Notes: a model not told the origin generated them from the sequence alone. Shown: positions 9,211 to 18,928, numbered from the stretch's first letter. The stretch is DNA of 36,217 bases from Thioploca sp. (GCA_012032555.1 JAAUSR010000054.1:1-36217); one strand, 5' to 3'. A program made the numbers and translations.

Positions 9211-9347
9211 TAAATGCTGCGCGAAACGTTTTAGCCAAACTTCATGATCGGGAGATAGATTCGCTGGACCTCCTATCACAAGGTGAAGTCCATCTTGCTA
9301 GAACGGACTTAGCGACACTGATTGGGGCTGCTCAACCAGGACTCTAA
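9209..9347 (+). pseudogene. TnpB-like (IS200/IS605 OrfB) C-terminal fragment
   Basis: About 45 codons remain, reading LNAARNVLAKLHDREIDSLD and ending LIGAAQPGL before TAA at 9345-9347. The D/N-x-NAARN-(I/V)L pattern is the conserved C-terminal end of TnpB/OrfB proteins, RNA-guided nucleases of IS200/IS605 elements. Everything upstream, including the catalytic part, is gone and replaced by the family F repeat. No omega-RNA or IS ends were recognised. The assignment rests on a short match. Confidence 0.5.
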
Positions 9348-9431
9348 TTGCAATTTTTCGGAGTTATCAATCGAGAGCAAATAACTTAAAAATATACAAC
9401 TTTGTATAACTTTTTAGGAACAGTAAAAACT

Positions 9432-9899
9432 ATGGAGTTAAAACTGGAATATGAACAAGATTTTCACCAGTGGATTAAACACCACATTACTTTGCTACGC
9501 AATGGTCGTTTTGAGGAGATTGATGTTGAACACCTGATTGAAGAATTAGAAGGTATGGCTAAACGTGACAGAAATGAATTGGTAAGCCACCTAAAAATTC
9601 TGATAGCTCATCTGCTGAAATGGCAATTTCAATTGCAACAACTCAATGAGAAATGGCAAGAATTTGACGGCAGAAGTTGGCAACGTTCTATTATAGAACA
9701 ACGTTCTCAGATTGCTGATTTATTAGAAAACATCCCCAGCTTAAAATCTCACTTGAGTGAGTCAGTGAAATTAGCTTATCCTAAAGCAGTCAGTTTAGCT
9801 ATTGATGAAACTAAGCTACCTAGATCTTTATTTCCTCAATTTTGTCCATACACCGTTGAACAACTGGTAGACAGAGAATTTTATCCACCTAGTGAATAA
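9432..9899 (+). CDS. DUF29 family protein
   Basis: The protein of about 155 residues starts MELKLEYEQDFHQWIKHHIT and contains DVEHLIEELEGMAKRDRNEL and LIAHLLKWQFQ, the hallmark pattern of DUF29 (YxxDFxxWxxxxxxLLRxxxFxxxDxxxLIEELExM...LxxLLxHLLKWQ). I chose ATG 9432 because the family begins just before Y-E-x-D-F; AGGA lies 12 nt upstream. DUF29 genes are abundant in cyanobacteria and large sulfur bacteria; the function is unknown. It is a single gene among IS remnants, complete, with C-terminus REFYPPSE. Confidence 0.85.
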   Translation: MELKLEYEQDFHQWIKHHITLLRNGRFEEIDVEHLIEELEGMAKRDRNELVSHLKILIAHLLKWQFQLQQLNEKWQEFDGRSWQRSIIEQRSQIADLLENIPSLKSHLSESVKLAYPKAVSLAIDETKLPRSLFPQFCPYTVEQLVDREFYPPSE

Positions 9900-9903
9900 A
9901 TAG

Positions 9904-10248
9904 TTCGCGTTGGTGTCCTGAGTGATTCCTAAAGTGGGGGCAGACTTTGTCTGTCGGATGGAAGAAGTGTTAGACGGGTATGAGCAACCCGATAATGCAA
10001 CCACCCGTTCGTCTGTTTGGACGCCCAGACAGTTGAGAGGGGAGCGGCGGAAGTCGTTTACGGATGAATATGGAGTTGAACATGTCGATTATAAATAGAC
10101 CCGAGAAGGCACTGTCGATCTCTATCTGGTCGTTGAGCCGTTGACTGGTAGACGTGAGGTCCTAGGAAAAGCTCAACATACACGGCTTGACTGGGCTGAA
10201 GTGGTGGCATATTTATCGCTCGTAACCTCGATAACCAGAATAAATTGA
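9904..10248 (+). pseudogene. IS630-family transposase internal fragment
   Basis: One frame reads VIPKVGADFVCRMEEVLDGY, then later EHVDYK, TAG (10096-10098), TREGTVDLYLVVEPLTGRRE and DWAEVVAYL. This matches the IS630 pattern W-x-I-P...FV..ME.VL..Y....VDY.Y.R.GT..L....EPL.G.R. A TGA at 9919-9921 replaces the expected Trp before VIP. Residues that normally carry the first catalytic Asp (V-C-x-D-E) are lost, and the frame ends at TGA 10246. Both ends of the gene are missing. Confidence 0.75.
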
Positions 10249-10505
10249 GGAAATAAGAGATGATCTTTTTTTCTACGGTGATGAATTACCATCATCCCTA
10301 TGCAAAATATAATAAACTATTGATTATTATAATATAATTTATGGTAAACGGAACCATCAAACTCTCACCGCTTAACTTACAAAAATTAAGTTATGTGAAA
10401 GCCAATATAGGGATTGCTAATTATCGGGTTGTGTTTTAATACATCGGAACGCATTTTTTTTCGCTACCCGTTCAGAGTCTTAGGACGGTCATTTGGATAC
10501 TGGAT
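10249..10505. other. Upstream region of the LplT-Aas fusion gene
   Basis: The region is AT-rich. A 32-codon frame at 10341-10439 (MVNGTIKLSPLNLQKLSYVK...) is preceded by no clear ribosome-binding site; it could be a leader peptide, a remnant or chance. The promoter of the large gene should lie here, but I cannot single one out. Confidence 0.3.
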
Positions 10506-13500
10506 ATGGAAACAGAAACCACTCTCTGGAAAAACCAGAGTTTTATCGCTTACCTGTCTATTTCTTTTTTAAATGCTTTTACTGATCTGGGACACAAGAT
10601 CATCATTCAAAATACCCTGTTCAAGATTTACGATGGTACCGAATTACGAGTTTACAGCGCTATCATTCAGGCAATAATATTATTGCCTTTTGTTATGGTG
10701 TTCACTCCTTCCGGCTATCTGGCTGATAAATTTCCTAAACCCAAGATTATCCAAATTTCTGCCCTGATTGCAATTTTCATTACTCTCCTGATCACGATCT
10801 GTTATTACCTAGGTTGGTTCTGGCCAGCTTTTATACTAACATTTCTTTTAGCTTTGCAAAGCGCATTTTATTCGCCTGCTAAATATGGTTACATCCGTGA
10901 ACTAGTTGGCCAACAGAAATTGGCAGCAGCCAATTCGGCACTACAGGCTACAACTATTGTAGCGATTCTGGGAGGAACCTTTATCTACACCTTGTTATTT
11001 GAAGGTATACTTCCAGTTGATTCCCATCTTTCTTCAGAAATTCTTCAGTCTGTCAGATATTTGGGTTTTTTATTGATTGGTGGCACACTGCTAGAATTTT
11101 GGCTGACTTTCCGCCTACCTAAAACTCGACCCGTTGAGGTCATGCTACATTTTGATTTTAAGCGCTATCTGCGTGCTGGATATTTGCGTGAGAACTTATA
11201 TGCAGTCTGGTCACGTGAAGGCATCTGGTTGAGCATTATCGGTCTGTCAGTATTTTACGCCATCAGCCAGGTGGTATTAGCCAATTTTGGCGCTTATCTC
11301 AAAGAAGTTACCGGAGGAACTGATACCCGGATCGCCAATGGATTAATGGCGCTCAGTGGCATCGGCATCATTTTAGGGTCACTGTTTGCCGGTAAGGTTT
11401 CAAAAAACTATATAGAAACTGGAATTATCCCGCTGGGCGCTGCTGGCATTTGCACTACATTGATAATACTGCCGCTATTAAGTAATTACCTGACTCTAGC
11501 GATTGTCTTTACCGCTTACGGTTTTTTTGGTGGGCTGTTCATTGTGCCACTTTACGCCCTAATTCAATATCTGGCCAATGAAGATCAAGCTGGGGTAGTT
11601 ATGGCAGCCAATAACTTCATCCAAAATATTTTCATGCTAATTTTTCTAGGGGTCTCGATTCTCCTAGCTTCCCTGGCCATTTCAAATCGCGTGACTTTCT
11701 ATCTGTTGGCTGTCGTTACCCTGATTGGTACGGTCTATGCCTTGCGCAAACTTCCACAATCATTTGTCCGTTATTTGGTAGCCTCTCTGATCAAACAACG
11801 GTACCGGGTTCAAGTCGTGGGCATGAAAAACCTACCATCTACTGGGGGAGTACTGTTACTGGGTAATCATATCAGTTGGTTGGATTGGGCCATTCTGCAA
11901 ATTGCTTCTCCCCGTCCCATCCGTTTTGTCATGATCCGGACTTACTATGAGAAATGGTATCTCAAATGGTTTCTAGATTTATTCCAGGTTATTCCCATCA
12001 CTGCCGGTGGCAGCAAGAATGCGCTGGGACAAGTAAAAAATGCGTTACAGGCTGGGGAAGTCGTTGCACTTTTCCCGGAAGGGCACATCAGCCACAACGG
12101 CCATCTGAGCTTGTTTAAAGCCGGTTTTGAACGGGCGGTACAAGATACTAACACTAATATCGTGCCTTTCTACCTGAGAGGGCTTTGGGGTAGCCTTTTT
12201 TCTTATGCTTCCGGGAAATATCGGACCGGTTCCCGTAGTGGAAGAGTCCGACACGTTACGGTTGGTTTTGGGCCGCCTTTACTTGCCACTACCAATGCCG
12301 CACAAGTCAAACAAGCGGTATTTGAAACCTCGATCCACACTTGGCGGCATTATATCGAGAATCTAGAACCACTGGCATTGAGTTTTCTGCGTACCGCTAA
12401 AGCCAGTGGTGGACAGACCGCTGTTCTAGAAACCCACGCTGGTCTTACCTATTATCGTTTATTAGCTGGTGCCTTGCTATTTACCCAACACTTGAAGACG
12501 TCACTCTCTACTCAACAGTATATTGGTATTCTCCTGCCACCTTCCGCCGGCGCGGTGCTAGCCAATCTGACAATCCTGATGCAAGGTAAGACTGTCGTCA
12601 ATCTCAATTACACTTCACCGCTAGAAGTCATTTCCGCGTCGGTGCAACGTGCGGATATTCAAACCATTTTAACTTCTCGCCTATTTTTGAAAAAACTAAA
12701 AAAACGGGGAATCGATTTGACTCCTTTGGGAGAATTGGTCAAGTTCATACCACTAGAAGATCTAGGCGAACAGATATCCTCTAAAGAACGTTTATGGGTT
12801 TATTTACAAGCGCGGTTTTTGCCCGTCTGGTTGTTGCGAAGTTGGTACTTTCATAAAAGTCGTTTAGGCGATACGGCGGCAATTCTGTTCAGCAGCGGCA
12901 GCGAAGGTACACCCAAGGGGGTGATGTTAAGCCATGCTAATCTCATGGGTAATCTCAAACAGATTGCCACGATACTCAATCCAAATGAAGAAGATGTCAT
13001 TTTAAATACTTTGCCGGCTTTTCACGCCTTTGGTTTAACGGTGACTACTTTTATGCCTTTAATCGAAGGAATTCCGATGGTGTGCCAGCCCGATCCGATG
13101 GATGCACCGACAGTCGGTCATCTCGTAGCCCAGTATAAAGTGACGCTGTTACTGGGTACTTCCACTTTTTTGCGGATTTATACCCAAAGCCGCAAAGTAT
13201 TGCCACTGATGTTTCAATCTCTGCGTATTGTGGTAGCTGGTGCCGAACGTCTTAGCGAAGAAGTTCGCAAAAGTTTCAAGGAAAAATTCAACCAGGACAT
13301 TTACGAAGGCTATGGTGCTACCGAAACTTCTCCGGTCGCCAGTGTCAATATTCCCGATATCTTACTTTCTTATTCAGGCGAAGTACAAGTTGGCAATAAG
13401 CCCGGTACAGTCGGACTACCTTTGCCGGGAGCACGAGTCAAAATTGTTGATCCCGAAACGATGGCAGAGCTACCAATTGGCAAAGCCGGTCTCATCTTGA

Positions 13501-13955
13501 TTGGGGGAACCCAAATTATGCAAGGTTACCTAAAAGAACCTGAAAAAACAGCGCAGGTTATCGTTGAACAAGATGGGGTTCGCTGGTACAAATCCGGTGA
13601 CAAAGGCTACCTTGACGAAGATGGTTTTCTAACGATTTTGGACCGTTATTCCCGTTTTGCTAAGCTAGGTGGTGAAATGATCAGCTTGGGAGCGGTAGAA
13701 ACGGAACTCACTAAGCTGTTTGATAATCCGGAACTGGAAATTTTAACCATCGCCATACCCGATCAGACCAAAGGCGAAAAAATTGTTTTGTTGATAGCCG
13801 GAGAAGCAGAAATGGATACCTTGCGGGCTCAAGTCCTGAAAAGCGGTATGAATCCGCTGATGCAACCGAAAGAATATTTAAAAGTGGCGGCTATTCCCAA
13901 ATTAGGGACTGGCAAAGCGGATTTCACCGCTGCAAAACATTTAGCGCTGAAATAA
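10506..13955 (+). CDS. aas: LplT-PlsC-acyl-ACP synthetase fusion (lysophospholipid transport and reacylation)
   Basis: The 1149-residue protein joins three domains. Residues 1-415 form a major facilitator transporter with about 12 membrane segments, like LplT, which flips lysophospholipids across the inner membrane. Residues 430-620 are a PlsC-type acyltransferase with NHISWLD (His455, Asp460, the HX4D motif) and FPEGHIS (523-529). Residues about 640-1149 are an AMP-forming acyl-ACP/acyl-CoA synthetase with FSSGSEGTPKGVMLSH, YGATETSP, YKSGDKGYLDEDGFLTILDR and a C-terminal catalytic Lys region GTGKADF. In E. coli LplT and Aas are separate genes, so here import, fatty acid activation and transfer to lysophosphatidylethanolamine sit on one chain. 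ATG 10506 has only a weak Shine-Dalgarno. The gene is intact and convergent with alr. The symbol names the acyltransferase part. Confidence 0.9.
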   Translation: METETTLWKNQSFIAYLSISFLNAFTDLGHKIIIQNTLFKIYDGTELRVYSAIIQAIILLPFVMVFTPSGYLADKFPKPKIIQISALIAIFITLLITICYYLGWFWPAFILTFLLALQSAFYSPAKYGYIRELVGQQKLAAANSALQATTIVAILGGTFIYTLLFEGILPVDSHLSSEILQSVRYLGFLLIGGTLLEFWLTFRLPKTRPVEVMLHFDFKRYLRAGYLRENLYAVWSREGIWLSIIGLSVFYAISQVVLANFGAYLKEVTGGTDTRIANGLMALSGIGIILGSLFAGKVSKNYIETGIIPLGAAGICTTLIILPLLSNYLTLAIVFTAYGFFGGLFIVPLYALIQYLANEDQAGVVMAANNFIQNIFMLIFLGVSILLASLAISNRVTFYLLAVVTLIGTVYALRKLPQSFVRYLVASLIKQRYRVQVVGMKNLPSTGGVLLLGNHISWLDWAILQIASPRPIRFVMIRTYYEKWYLKWFLDLFQVIPITAGGSKNALGQVKNALQAGEVVALFPEGHISHNGHLSLFKAGFERAVQDTNTNIVPFYLRGLWGSLFSYASGKYRTGSRSGRVRHVTVGFGPPLLATTNAAQVKQAVFETSIHTWRHYIENLEPLALSFLRTAKASGGQTAVLETHAGLTYYRLLAGALLFTQHLKTSLSTQQYIGILLPPSAGAVLANLTILMQGKTVVNLNYTSPLEVISASVQRADIQTILTSRLFLKKLKKRGIDLTPLGELVKFIPLEDLGEQISSKERLWVYLQARFLPVWLLRSWYFHKSRLGDTAAILFSSGSEGTPKGVMLSHANLMGNLKQIATILNPNEEDVILNTLPAFHAFGLTVTTFMPLIEGIPMVCQPDPMDAPTVGHLVAQYKVTLLLGTSTFLRIYTQSRKVLPLMFQSLRIVVAGAERLSEEVRKSFKEKFNQDIYEGYGATETSPVASVNIPDILLSYSGEVQVGNKPGTVGLPLPGARVKIVDPETMAELPIGKAGLILIGGTQIMQGYLKEPEKTAQVIVEQDGVRWYKSGDKGYLDEDGFLTILDRYSRFAKLGGEMISLGAVETELTKLFDNPELEILTIAIPDQTKGEKIVLLIAGEAEMDTLRAQVLKSGMNPLMQPKEYLKVAAIPKLGTGKADFTAAKHLALK

Positions 13956-14063
13956 AAGAACCGTAACGCCTCACCTCACATTTCAATACAACTCAAGTTG
14001 TGTTCAGATGCTTGAATGAGTAGGAGTCAGCAGTCCCTTGCCAACTCAATGTGGATAAACCGG

Positions 14064-15191
14064 TTACCCAAAATGGCGAAAAACGATTTCTGCCCGATTG
14101 GGCTGATGGTTGATAACTGATAACTGATAAATCCGTTTACTTACATTACATAGCAATTCATAAGCAATCGTACCCGCTAAATGAGCGATTTCTTCAATTG
14201 GTAAATCATTTCCCCATAATATCACTGGATCACCTACTTGAGCATGAGGTTGAGTTCGTAAATCCACGGTTATCATATCCATCGAAACTCTTCCTATTAA
14301 GGGAACTCGTTTTCCATTGACTAAAACTGGCGTTCCAGAAGGGACATGGCGTGGGTAACCATCCGCATAGCCAATGGCAACCACTCCAATAGGCATGTTT
14401 TCAGGGCAACGCCAAGTTCTCCCATAGCCAACACATTCACCTATTTGGCAATATTTTACGCTGGTTAACACCGATTGCAATTGCATAACCGGTTGTAATC
14501 CTTCTACTGTAGCAGTGGTGTCAGTAAAAGGTGAAACACCATACAGCATAATGCCTGGTCGTACCCAATCAACATGAGTTTGAGGCCAAGCTAAGATACC
14601 GGCTGAATTAGCGAAAGAAGCTTCAACTTTCAACGCATTAACTAGTGTCATGAAACGCTGAGTTTGTACTGAAGTAGTCTGATCTTGACGATCATCAGCA
14701 CAAGCTAAATGGCTCAGTAACCGAATCGGTGGACTAACTTGGGAACATTGTTGCAACCGCCCATAAATCGCTTCAATTTCATAAGGTGCAAATCCTAAAC
14801 GGTGCATACCAGTATCGACTTTTAACCACACCTGAATCGGTTTAGCTAACCGGCTACGGAGTAAATGTTCTAATTGAGTGGCATTGTGAACGACAATCTG
14901 TAATTGATGAGCAGCGACAAGCGGTAATTCATCGGCATGAAAAAAACCTTCCAATAACACAATAGGTACAGTAATACCGGCTTCTCGCAATGGCAAAGCT
15001 TCTTCGATACAAGCGACTGCAAAAGCATCAACCTGGGGTTCTAATACTTTAGCAATTGGAATAGCACCATGACCATAAGCATTCGCTTTAATGACCGCCA
15101 TGATACGCTGAGTTGGTGCGCAGGCAGATACCCGTTGTAAATTAGCGCGTAAAGCGGTTGTATCAATGATAGCGCAAGTTGGACGGCTCAT
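14064..15191 (-). CDS. alr: Alanine racemase (PLP-dependent)
   Basis: This 375-residue enzyme interconverts L- and D-alanine for peptidoglycan. It has the PLP-lysine motif VIKANAYGHG (Lys35), KVDTGMHRLGF around 124-134, RPGIMLYG around 211-218, and the second catalytic Tyr in ECVGYGRTW (Tyr256), followed by VAIGYADGYPR. Length and motifs match Alr rather than the biosynthetic DadX, which cannot be told apart here with certainty. ATG 15191 lies three bases after the dnaB stop, so it is the last gene of the rpsF-rpsR-rplI-dnaB-alr operon, an arrangement known in gammaproteobacteria. It ends 108 bases from the convergent LplT-Aas gene; no clear terminator is seen between them. Confidence 0.96.
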   Translation of the reverse strand: MSRPTCAIIDTTALRANLQRVSACAPTQRIMAVIKANAYGHGAIPIAKVLEPQVDAFAVACIEEALPLREAGITVPIVLLEGFFHADELPLVAAHQLQIVVHNATQLEHLLRSRLAKPIQVWLKVDTGMHRLGFAPYEIEAIYGRLQQCSQVSPPIRLLSHLACADDRQDQTTSVQTQRFMTLVNALKVEASFANSAGILAWPQTHVDWVRPGIMLYGVSPFTDTTATVEGLQPVMQLQSVLTSVKYCQIGECVGYGRTWRCPENMPIGVVAIGYADGYPRHVPSGTPVLVNGKRVPLIGRVSMDMITVDLRTQPHAQVGDPVILWGNDLPIEEIAHLAGTIAYELLCNVSKRIYQLSVINHQPNRAEIVFRHFG

Positions 15192-15194
15192 ACT

Positions 15195-17557
15195 TTATAT
15201 TCCCCCCCTTATCATTTCTTCACTCGCGTAATTTTCAAATTTAGTAAATTCTCCTAAAAAAGTGAGTTGAGTAGTTCCAATGGGACCATTTCGCTGTTTA
15301 GCAATAATGACTTCGGCTACCCCTTTATGTTCACTATTATCATTGTAAACTTCATCTCTATAAATAAATATAATTAAATCAGAGTCTTGTTCAATACTAC
15401 CGGATTCTCTCAAATCCGACATCCGTGGACGTTTATCCGGCCGTTGTTCTAAACTCCGATTTAACTGCGATAAAGCAATGACTGGAACATTTAACTCTTT
15501 GGCTAAGGCTTTCAGTGAACGGGAGATTTCTGATACTTCTACCGCTCTATTTTCTTTGTTATCAGCTATCTGCATTAATTGCAAATAATCTATCACCACT
15601 AAACCTAATTCACCTTGTTCACGGGCTAAACGACGAACTCTTGCCCGTAATTCGGTAGGATTAAGGGCTGGCGTATCATCGATAAACAATGGTGTTTCCT
15701 GTAACTGGCTAACTGCTGCTGTTAATTTAGGCCAATCATCATCATGGAGTTTACCAGTCCTTACTTTTTGCAAATTAATTTTGGCTAGAGAAGCAATCAA
15801 GCGCATAGCCAATTGTTCATTGGACATTTCCATGCTAAATACGGCCACCGGTAATTGACTTCGTAGCGCGACATTTTCAGCGATATTCATGGCTAACGAA
15901 GTGTTATGCACACAAATATCATTAGCCACAAAATTGTGAGTTTCAGCAATGGTTAAATCATAAACTGGTTTTTGTCCAATAAATTCAATCGTGGCAATTT
16001 TATCCCAGTAAATTTCTTCAACTGGTGATTGAGTATCAGCGAAATTGACTGGTGACTGCAACAAACCAATTTCACTAATAAAAATCTTAAGCGAATCAAT
16101 TTGTTCTACTATGAGTTGCCAATGATGCTGCTGAAGTTTAATGGCAGCAATGACACCAAAACGGAGCAACAAGTGTTGGACTTGTTTGGCTAATTCTTCA
16201 TGACTCAATGTGTAACCGATTGTTCCAAAGTGAGCTGCTGTTCGACTTAACCAACCGGTGTGAATAAATAAGTGATTTAAAAATAAAGCCAGTTGAGAAC
16301 GCTGTAAAGTAAAAATCACGGTAGGAATCAATAACCCTTTTTTCTGGCTATATTGTTGCAACCATAATAACCCGTGTTGATGAAGCCATAGCAGCCAATG
16401 GCTGCTGAAGTTAAAATAATGCGGGTTATCTAGACTGATGGCCTTGATTTGATTTACCCATCGAGTCAGTATTTCCGATAGTAAACTGAAGTTAGAAAAA
16501 TGACTATTGCCGATGATAGTTGCTAGCAATTTAATTTGACCTTCTGTTAAAGTTGTGGTACCAAAAATGTTAATTCGCCGAGGTACAGCAATTTTTTCGC
16601 CAATGACTAAATCAGCTAGCGGTTTCCAACCTTGCAACGTCAAGTAAGGATGATTAATCGTCGTTTCTACCGAGCGTCCTAATTGTGTGGTTAACCGAAA
16701 TACCGGTTTAATGCCATCTTTTACAAAAGCAATGGGCTTAGTTAACTGAAATTGTCCGTTGGTAGTTAAGGTCAATAATTCAACATCGTGACGCTGATAA
16801 ATTTCCTCTATCACGGTTAATTGGCCGGTTGAATCAACTATTCTAGCTTGACCGGCTAGGCATTTTCCCATCGAAGGACGACCGGCAATAATAATGAAAT
16901 CAGAACGTTGTAAGCCAGAGATCATTTCATCCAAATCGCTAAAACCAGTCGGTATACCGGTAATGAAACCTTGTTGTTGAGATAATCGGTCAATTTGATC
17001 CAGTGCTTCACTTAAAACCGCCTTAATTTTAACAAAGCCACCTTGACCTCTCGCACCTAATTCCGCAATCTCAAAAACTTTTTTTCAGCTTCATCAAGCA
17101 GTTGTGTACTAGTTCGACCTTGAGTATTAAAAGCATTGTCCATGATTTCAGTACCCACTCGCACCAACTGACGTAATATCGAATGTTCACGCACAATTTT
17201 GGCGTAAGCCTCAATATTAGCAGCGCTGGGTGTATTTCTAGCTAATAATCCGAGATAGGAATTACCACCAATTGCATCCAGTTTGTTGTTGTTTTCTAAC
17301 CATTCAGACAAAGTCACTGGGTCACAAGGATGCCCTTCTTCGGCTAAAGTTTGAATCGCTCTAAAAATAAATTGATGTTCACGGTGATAAAAATCATTTT
17401 CGGTCAATAGATCAGCAATCGTCATCCAAGCGGCATTATTCAGCATCAAACCACCGATAACTGATTGTTCAGCTTCTTTGGAGAAGGGGAGTGTTTTAAG
17501 AAATTCGGCAGTATTGCCAAAAGGGATATCAGGATAAACCGGTTCCGGCATAGTCAT
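15195..17557 (-). CDS. dnaB: Replicative DNA helicase DnaB, intein-split, with one frameshift
   Basis: The N-terminal domain starts MTMPEPVYPDIPFGNTAEFL (ATG 17557) and carries the typical LPFSKEAEQSVIGGLMLNNA. The ATPase domain has P-loop AGRPSMGK-T interrupted by an intein (15903-16862), SMEMSNEQLAMR, Walker B LVVIDYLQLM, and DLRESGSIEQDSDLIIFIYR. At 17079-17085 a run of seven A (coding strand) shifts the frame. One extra A gives DEAEKKVFEIAELGARGQ and restores a 787-residue precursor; removing the 320-residue intein leaves about 467 residues, close to the 471 of E. coli DnaB. As read, translation stops at 17057, which would be lethal if real, so a sequencing error or slippage correction is likely. 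DnaB is the hexameric 5'-3' helicase of the replication fork. Confidence 0.93.
15903..16862 (-). mobile_element. DnaB P-loop intein (320 residues) with decayed homing endonuclease
   Basis: The intein sits between Lys and Thr of GRPSMGK/TSLA. Splicing block A starts at Cys1 (CLAGQARIVD). Block B is GRSVETTINHPYLT, with the T-x-x-H motif. Blocks F and G are VYDLTIAETHNFVANDICVHN, ending in the His-Asn pair, with Thr as the +1 nucleophile. All splicing residues are present, so protein splicing should work. In the middle, the two places where LAGLIDADG enzymes carry their catalytic Asp read LLATIIGNSHFS (G-N for G-D) and FLNHLFIHTGWLS (H-T-G for A/T-D-G). The endonuclease therefore looks inactive and the intein is probably fixed. 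The splicing call rests on motifs I can read; the alignment of the endonuclease blocks is my inference. Confidence 0.9.
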
Positions 17558-17636
17558 TGTTCTGCCAATGGGGGTAGGAAGATTGAATTACATCAACCTT
17601 CCCTTGAGTTAGTGTTATTTGGAAAGTTTTGATTTC

Positions 17637-17667
17637 AACTTTTGAAGGGTGATACCCTTCAAAAGTT
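17637..17667 (-). other. Perfect 13-bp hairpin between rplI and dnaB
   Basis: AACTTTTGAAGGG and CCCTTCAAAAGTT form a perfect 13-bp stem around a 5-nt loop, 17 bases after the rplI stop. No U-run follows on either strand, so it is not a standard terminator. It may stabilise the ribosomal protein mRNA or reduce read-through into dnaB-alr. Confidence 0.55.
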
Positions 17668-17683
17668 TAGTTAAAAACTCAAA

Positions 17684-18133
17684 CTACTCTTCAGCAACAA
17701 CGTGGACGGTGATAGAGGCATCTACATCTGGGTGTAAATGAACCGCTATTTCATACTCACCAACTTGGCGTAGGGGGCCATTAGGTAAGCGAATTTCATG
17801 TTTAGAAATTTCTACTCCACCATCATTAATCGCTTGCGCAATATCAGCAGCACTCACTGAACCAAAGAGTTTTCCTTCCACACCAACTTTACCAGTGATT
17901 TCCACAATCAAATCTTTTAACTGTATAGCCCGTTCCTGAGCATAAGTTAAAGCATCTCGCTGCGCTTTCTCAAACTCCGCTCGACGCTTGTCAAATTCAG
18001 CAATATTGGCTGGTGTAGCTAAGGCGGCTTTATTTTGTGGAATTAAATAATTGCGTGCGTAACCCGGCTTAACACTAATTTTATCACCGAGATTACCTAA
18101 ATTCTTGATTTTTTCGAGCAGAATAACTTCCAT
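17684..18133 (-). CDS. rplI: 50S ribosomal protein L9
   Basis: The 149-residue protein starts MEVILLEKIKNLGNLGDKIS and has the L9 signature VKPGYARNYLIPQNKAALAT, then a charged connecting helix (AEFDKRRAEFEKAQRDAL) and a C-terminal domain ending SITVHVVAEE. ATG 18133 gives exactly the E. coli length, so an in-frame start five codons upstream is less likely. L9 binds 23S rRNA near the L1 stalk and affects frame maintenance and ribosome quality. It follows rpsR by about 90 bases in the same operon. Confidence 0.97.
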   Translation of the reverse strand: MEVILLEKIKNLGNLGDKISVKPGYARNYLIPQNKAALATPANIAEFDKRRAEFEKAQRDALTYAQERAIQLKDLIVEITGKVGVEGKLFGSVSAADIAQAINDGGVEISKHEIRLPNGPLRQVGEYEIAVHLHPDVDASITVHVVAEE

Positions 18134-18225
18134 AGCTAACAATCTCACTTGGGAAAAGTGGTAGGTTATTCATTGAGGTTTTCAGTTTAACGACTCGCCT
18201 CAATTGTCACCCCCTGATTTAAAAC

Positions 18226-18453
18226 TTAATCATGGGCATCGGAATAAGGCAATAAAGCCAAATAACGAGCACGTTTAATCGCTTTAGCTAATTGCCGCTG
18301 GTATTTTGACCGTGTACCGGTAATACGGCTTGGTACAATCTTACCGGTTTCGGTAATATAACTCTTAAGCGTATTCAAATCTTTATAATCAATTTCTTTA
18401 ATGCCTTCCGCAGTAAATCGGCAATATTTTTTGCGGCGGAAATAACGTGACAT
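18226..18453 (-). CDS. rpsR: 30S ribosomal protein S18
   Basis: This 75-residue basic protein reads [20 protein letters not shown], then [13 protein letters not shown] and [20 protein letters not shown], matching S18 from end to end. The Shine-Dalgarno GAGGT lies about 9 nt upstream of ATG 18453. S18 binds S6 on the 30S platform; the two genes are adjacent, separated by 52 bases, as expected for proteins made in equal amounts. Confidence 0.98.
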   Translation of the reverse strand: MSRYFRRKKYCRFTAEGIKEIDYKDLNTLKSYITETGKIVPSRITGTRSKYQRQLAKAIKRARYLALLPYSDAHD

Positions 18454-18505
18454 GGTATCTTTACCTCAATTCAGACTGGGGAGAAAAAATAGCTGATGAG
18501 CCAAT

Positions 18506-18928
18506 CTAAGCGATCTCTTCTTCAGATTCATCGCTAAAATCACTGTCATCATCAATGGAATCGTCATATGAGTCTTCATCAAATGAAGGTAGTGATGTTT
18601 CTTTCTCATCTTTGGTCTTAGCCATTGGCGAAGGTTCAGTAATCGCTTGTTTCCGATTCAAAATTAGATAGCGGATCACGGCATCATTAAAACGAAATAG
18701 ACTATTTAATTCATCAAGAACTGTTATATCACACTCAATATTCATCAACACATAGTGTGCTTTGTGGATTTTATTAATGGAATAGGCTAATTGGCGACGT
18801 CCCCAATCTTCGAGGCGATGAATATGACCAGTTTTACCTTCTATAACGGCTTGATAACGTTCAATCATCGCCGGCACTTGTTCACTTTGGTCCGGGTGAA
18901 CCAAAAATACAATTTCGTAATGTTTCAT
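18506..18928 (-). CDS. rpsF: 30S ribosomal protein S6
   Basis: The protein of 140 residues starts [20 protein letters not shown] and contains [20 protein letters not shown] and [11 protein letters not shown], typical S6. After residue 100 an acidic, low-complexity tail rich in Asp, Glu and Ser (ending SDESEEEIA) replaces the glutamate tail that E. coli RimK extends. AAGGAG lies 6 nt upstream of ATG 18928. It is the first gene of the operon; the leader of roughly 110 nt is where the autoregulatory S6:S18 binding site would be, but I could not confirm that structure. Confidence 0.97.
   Translation of the reverse strand: MKHYEIVFLVHPDQSEQVPAMIERYQAVIEGKTGHIHRLEDWGRRQLAYSINKIHKAHYVLMNIECDITVLDELNSLFRFNDAVIRYLILNRKQAITEPSPMAKTKDEKETSLPSFDEDSYDDSIDDDSDFSDESEEEIA

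Noticed and set aside
17637-17667. Rho-independent terminator after rplI
   Set aside because: The stem is perfect, but no U-run follows on either strand, and dnaB-alr downstream seem to depend on the same operon.
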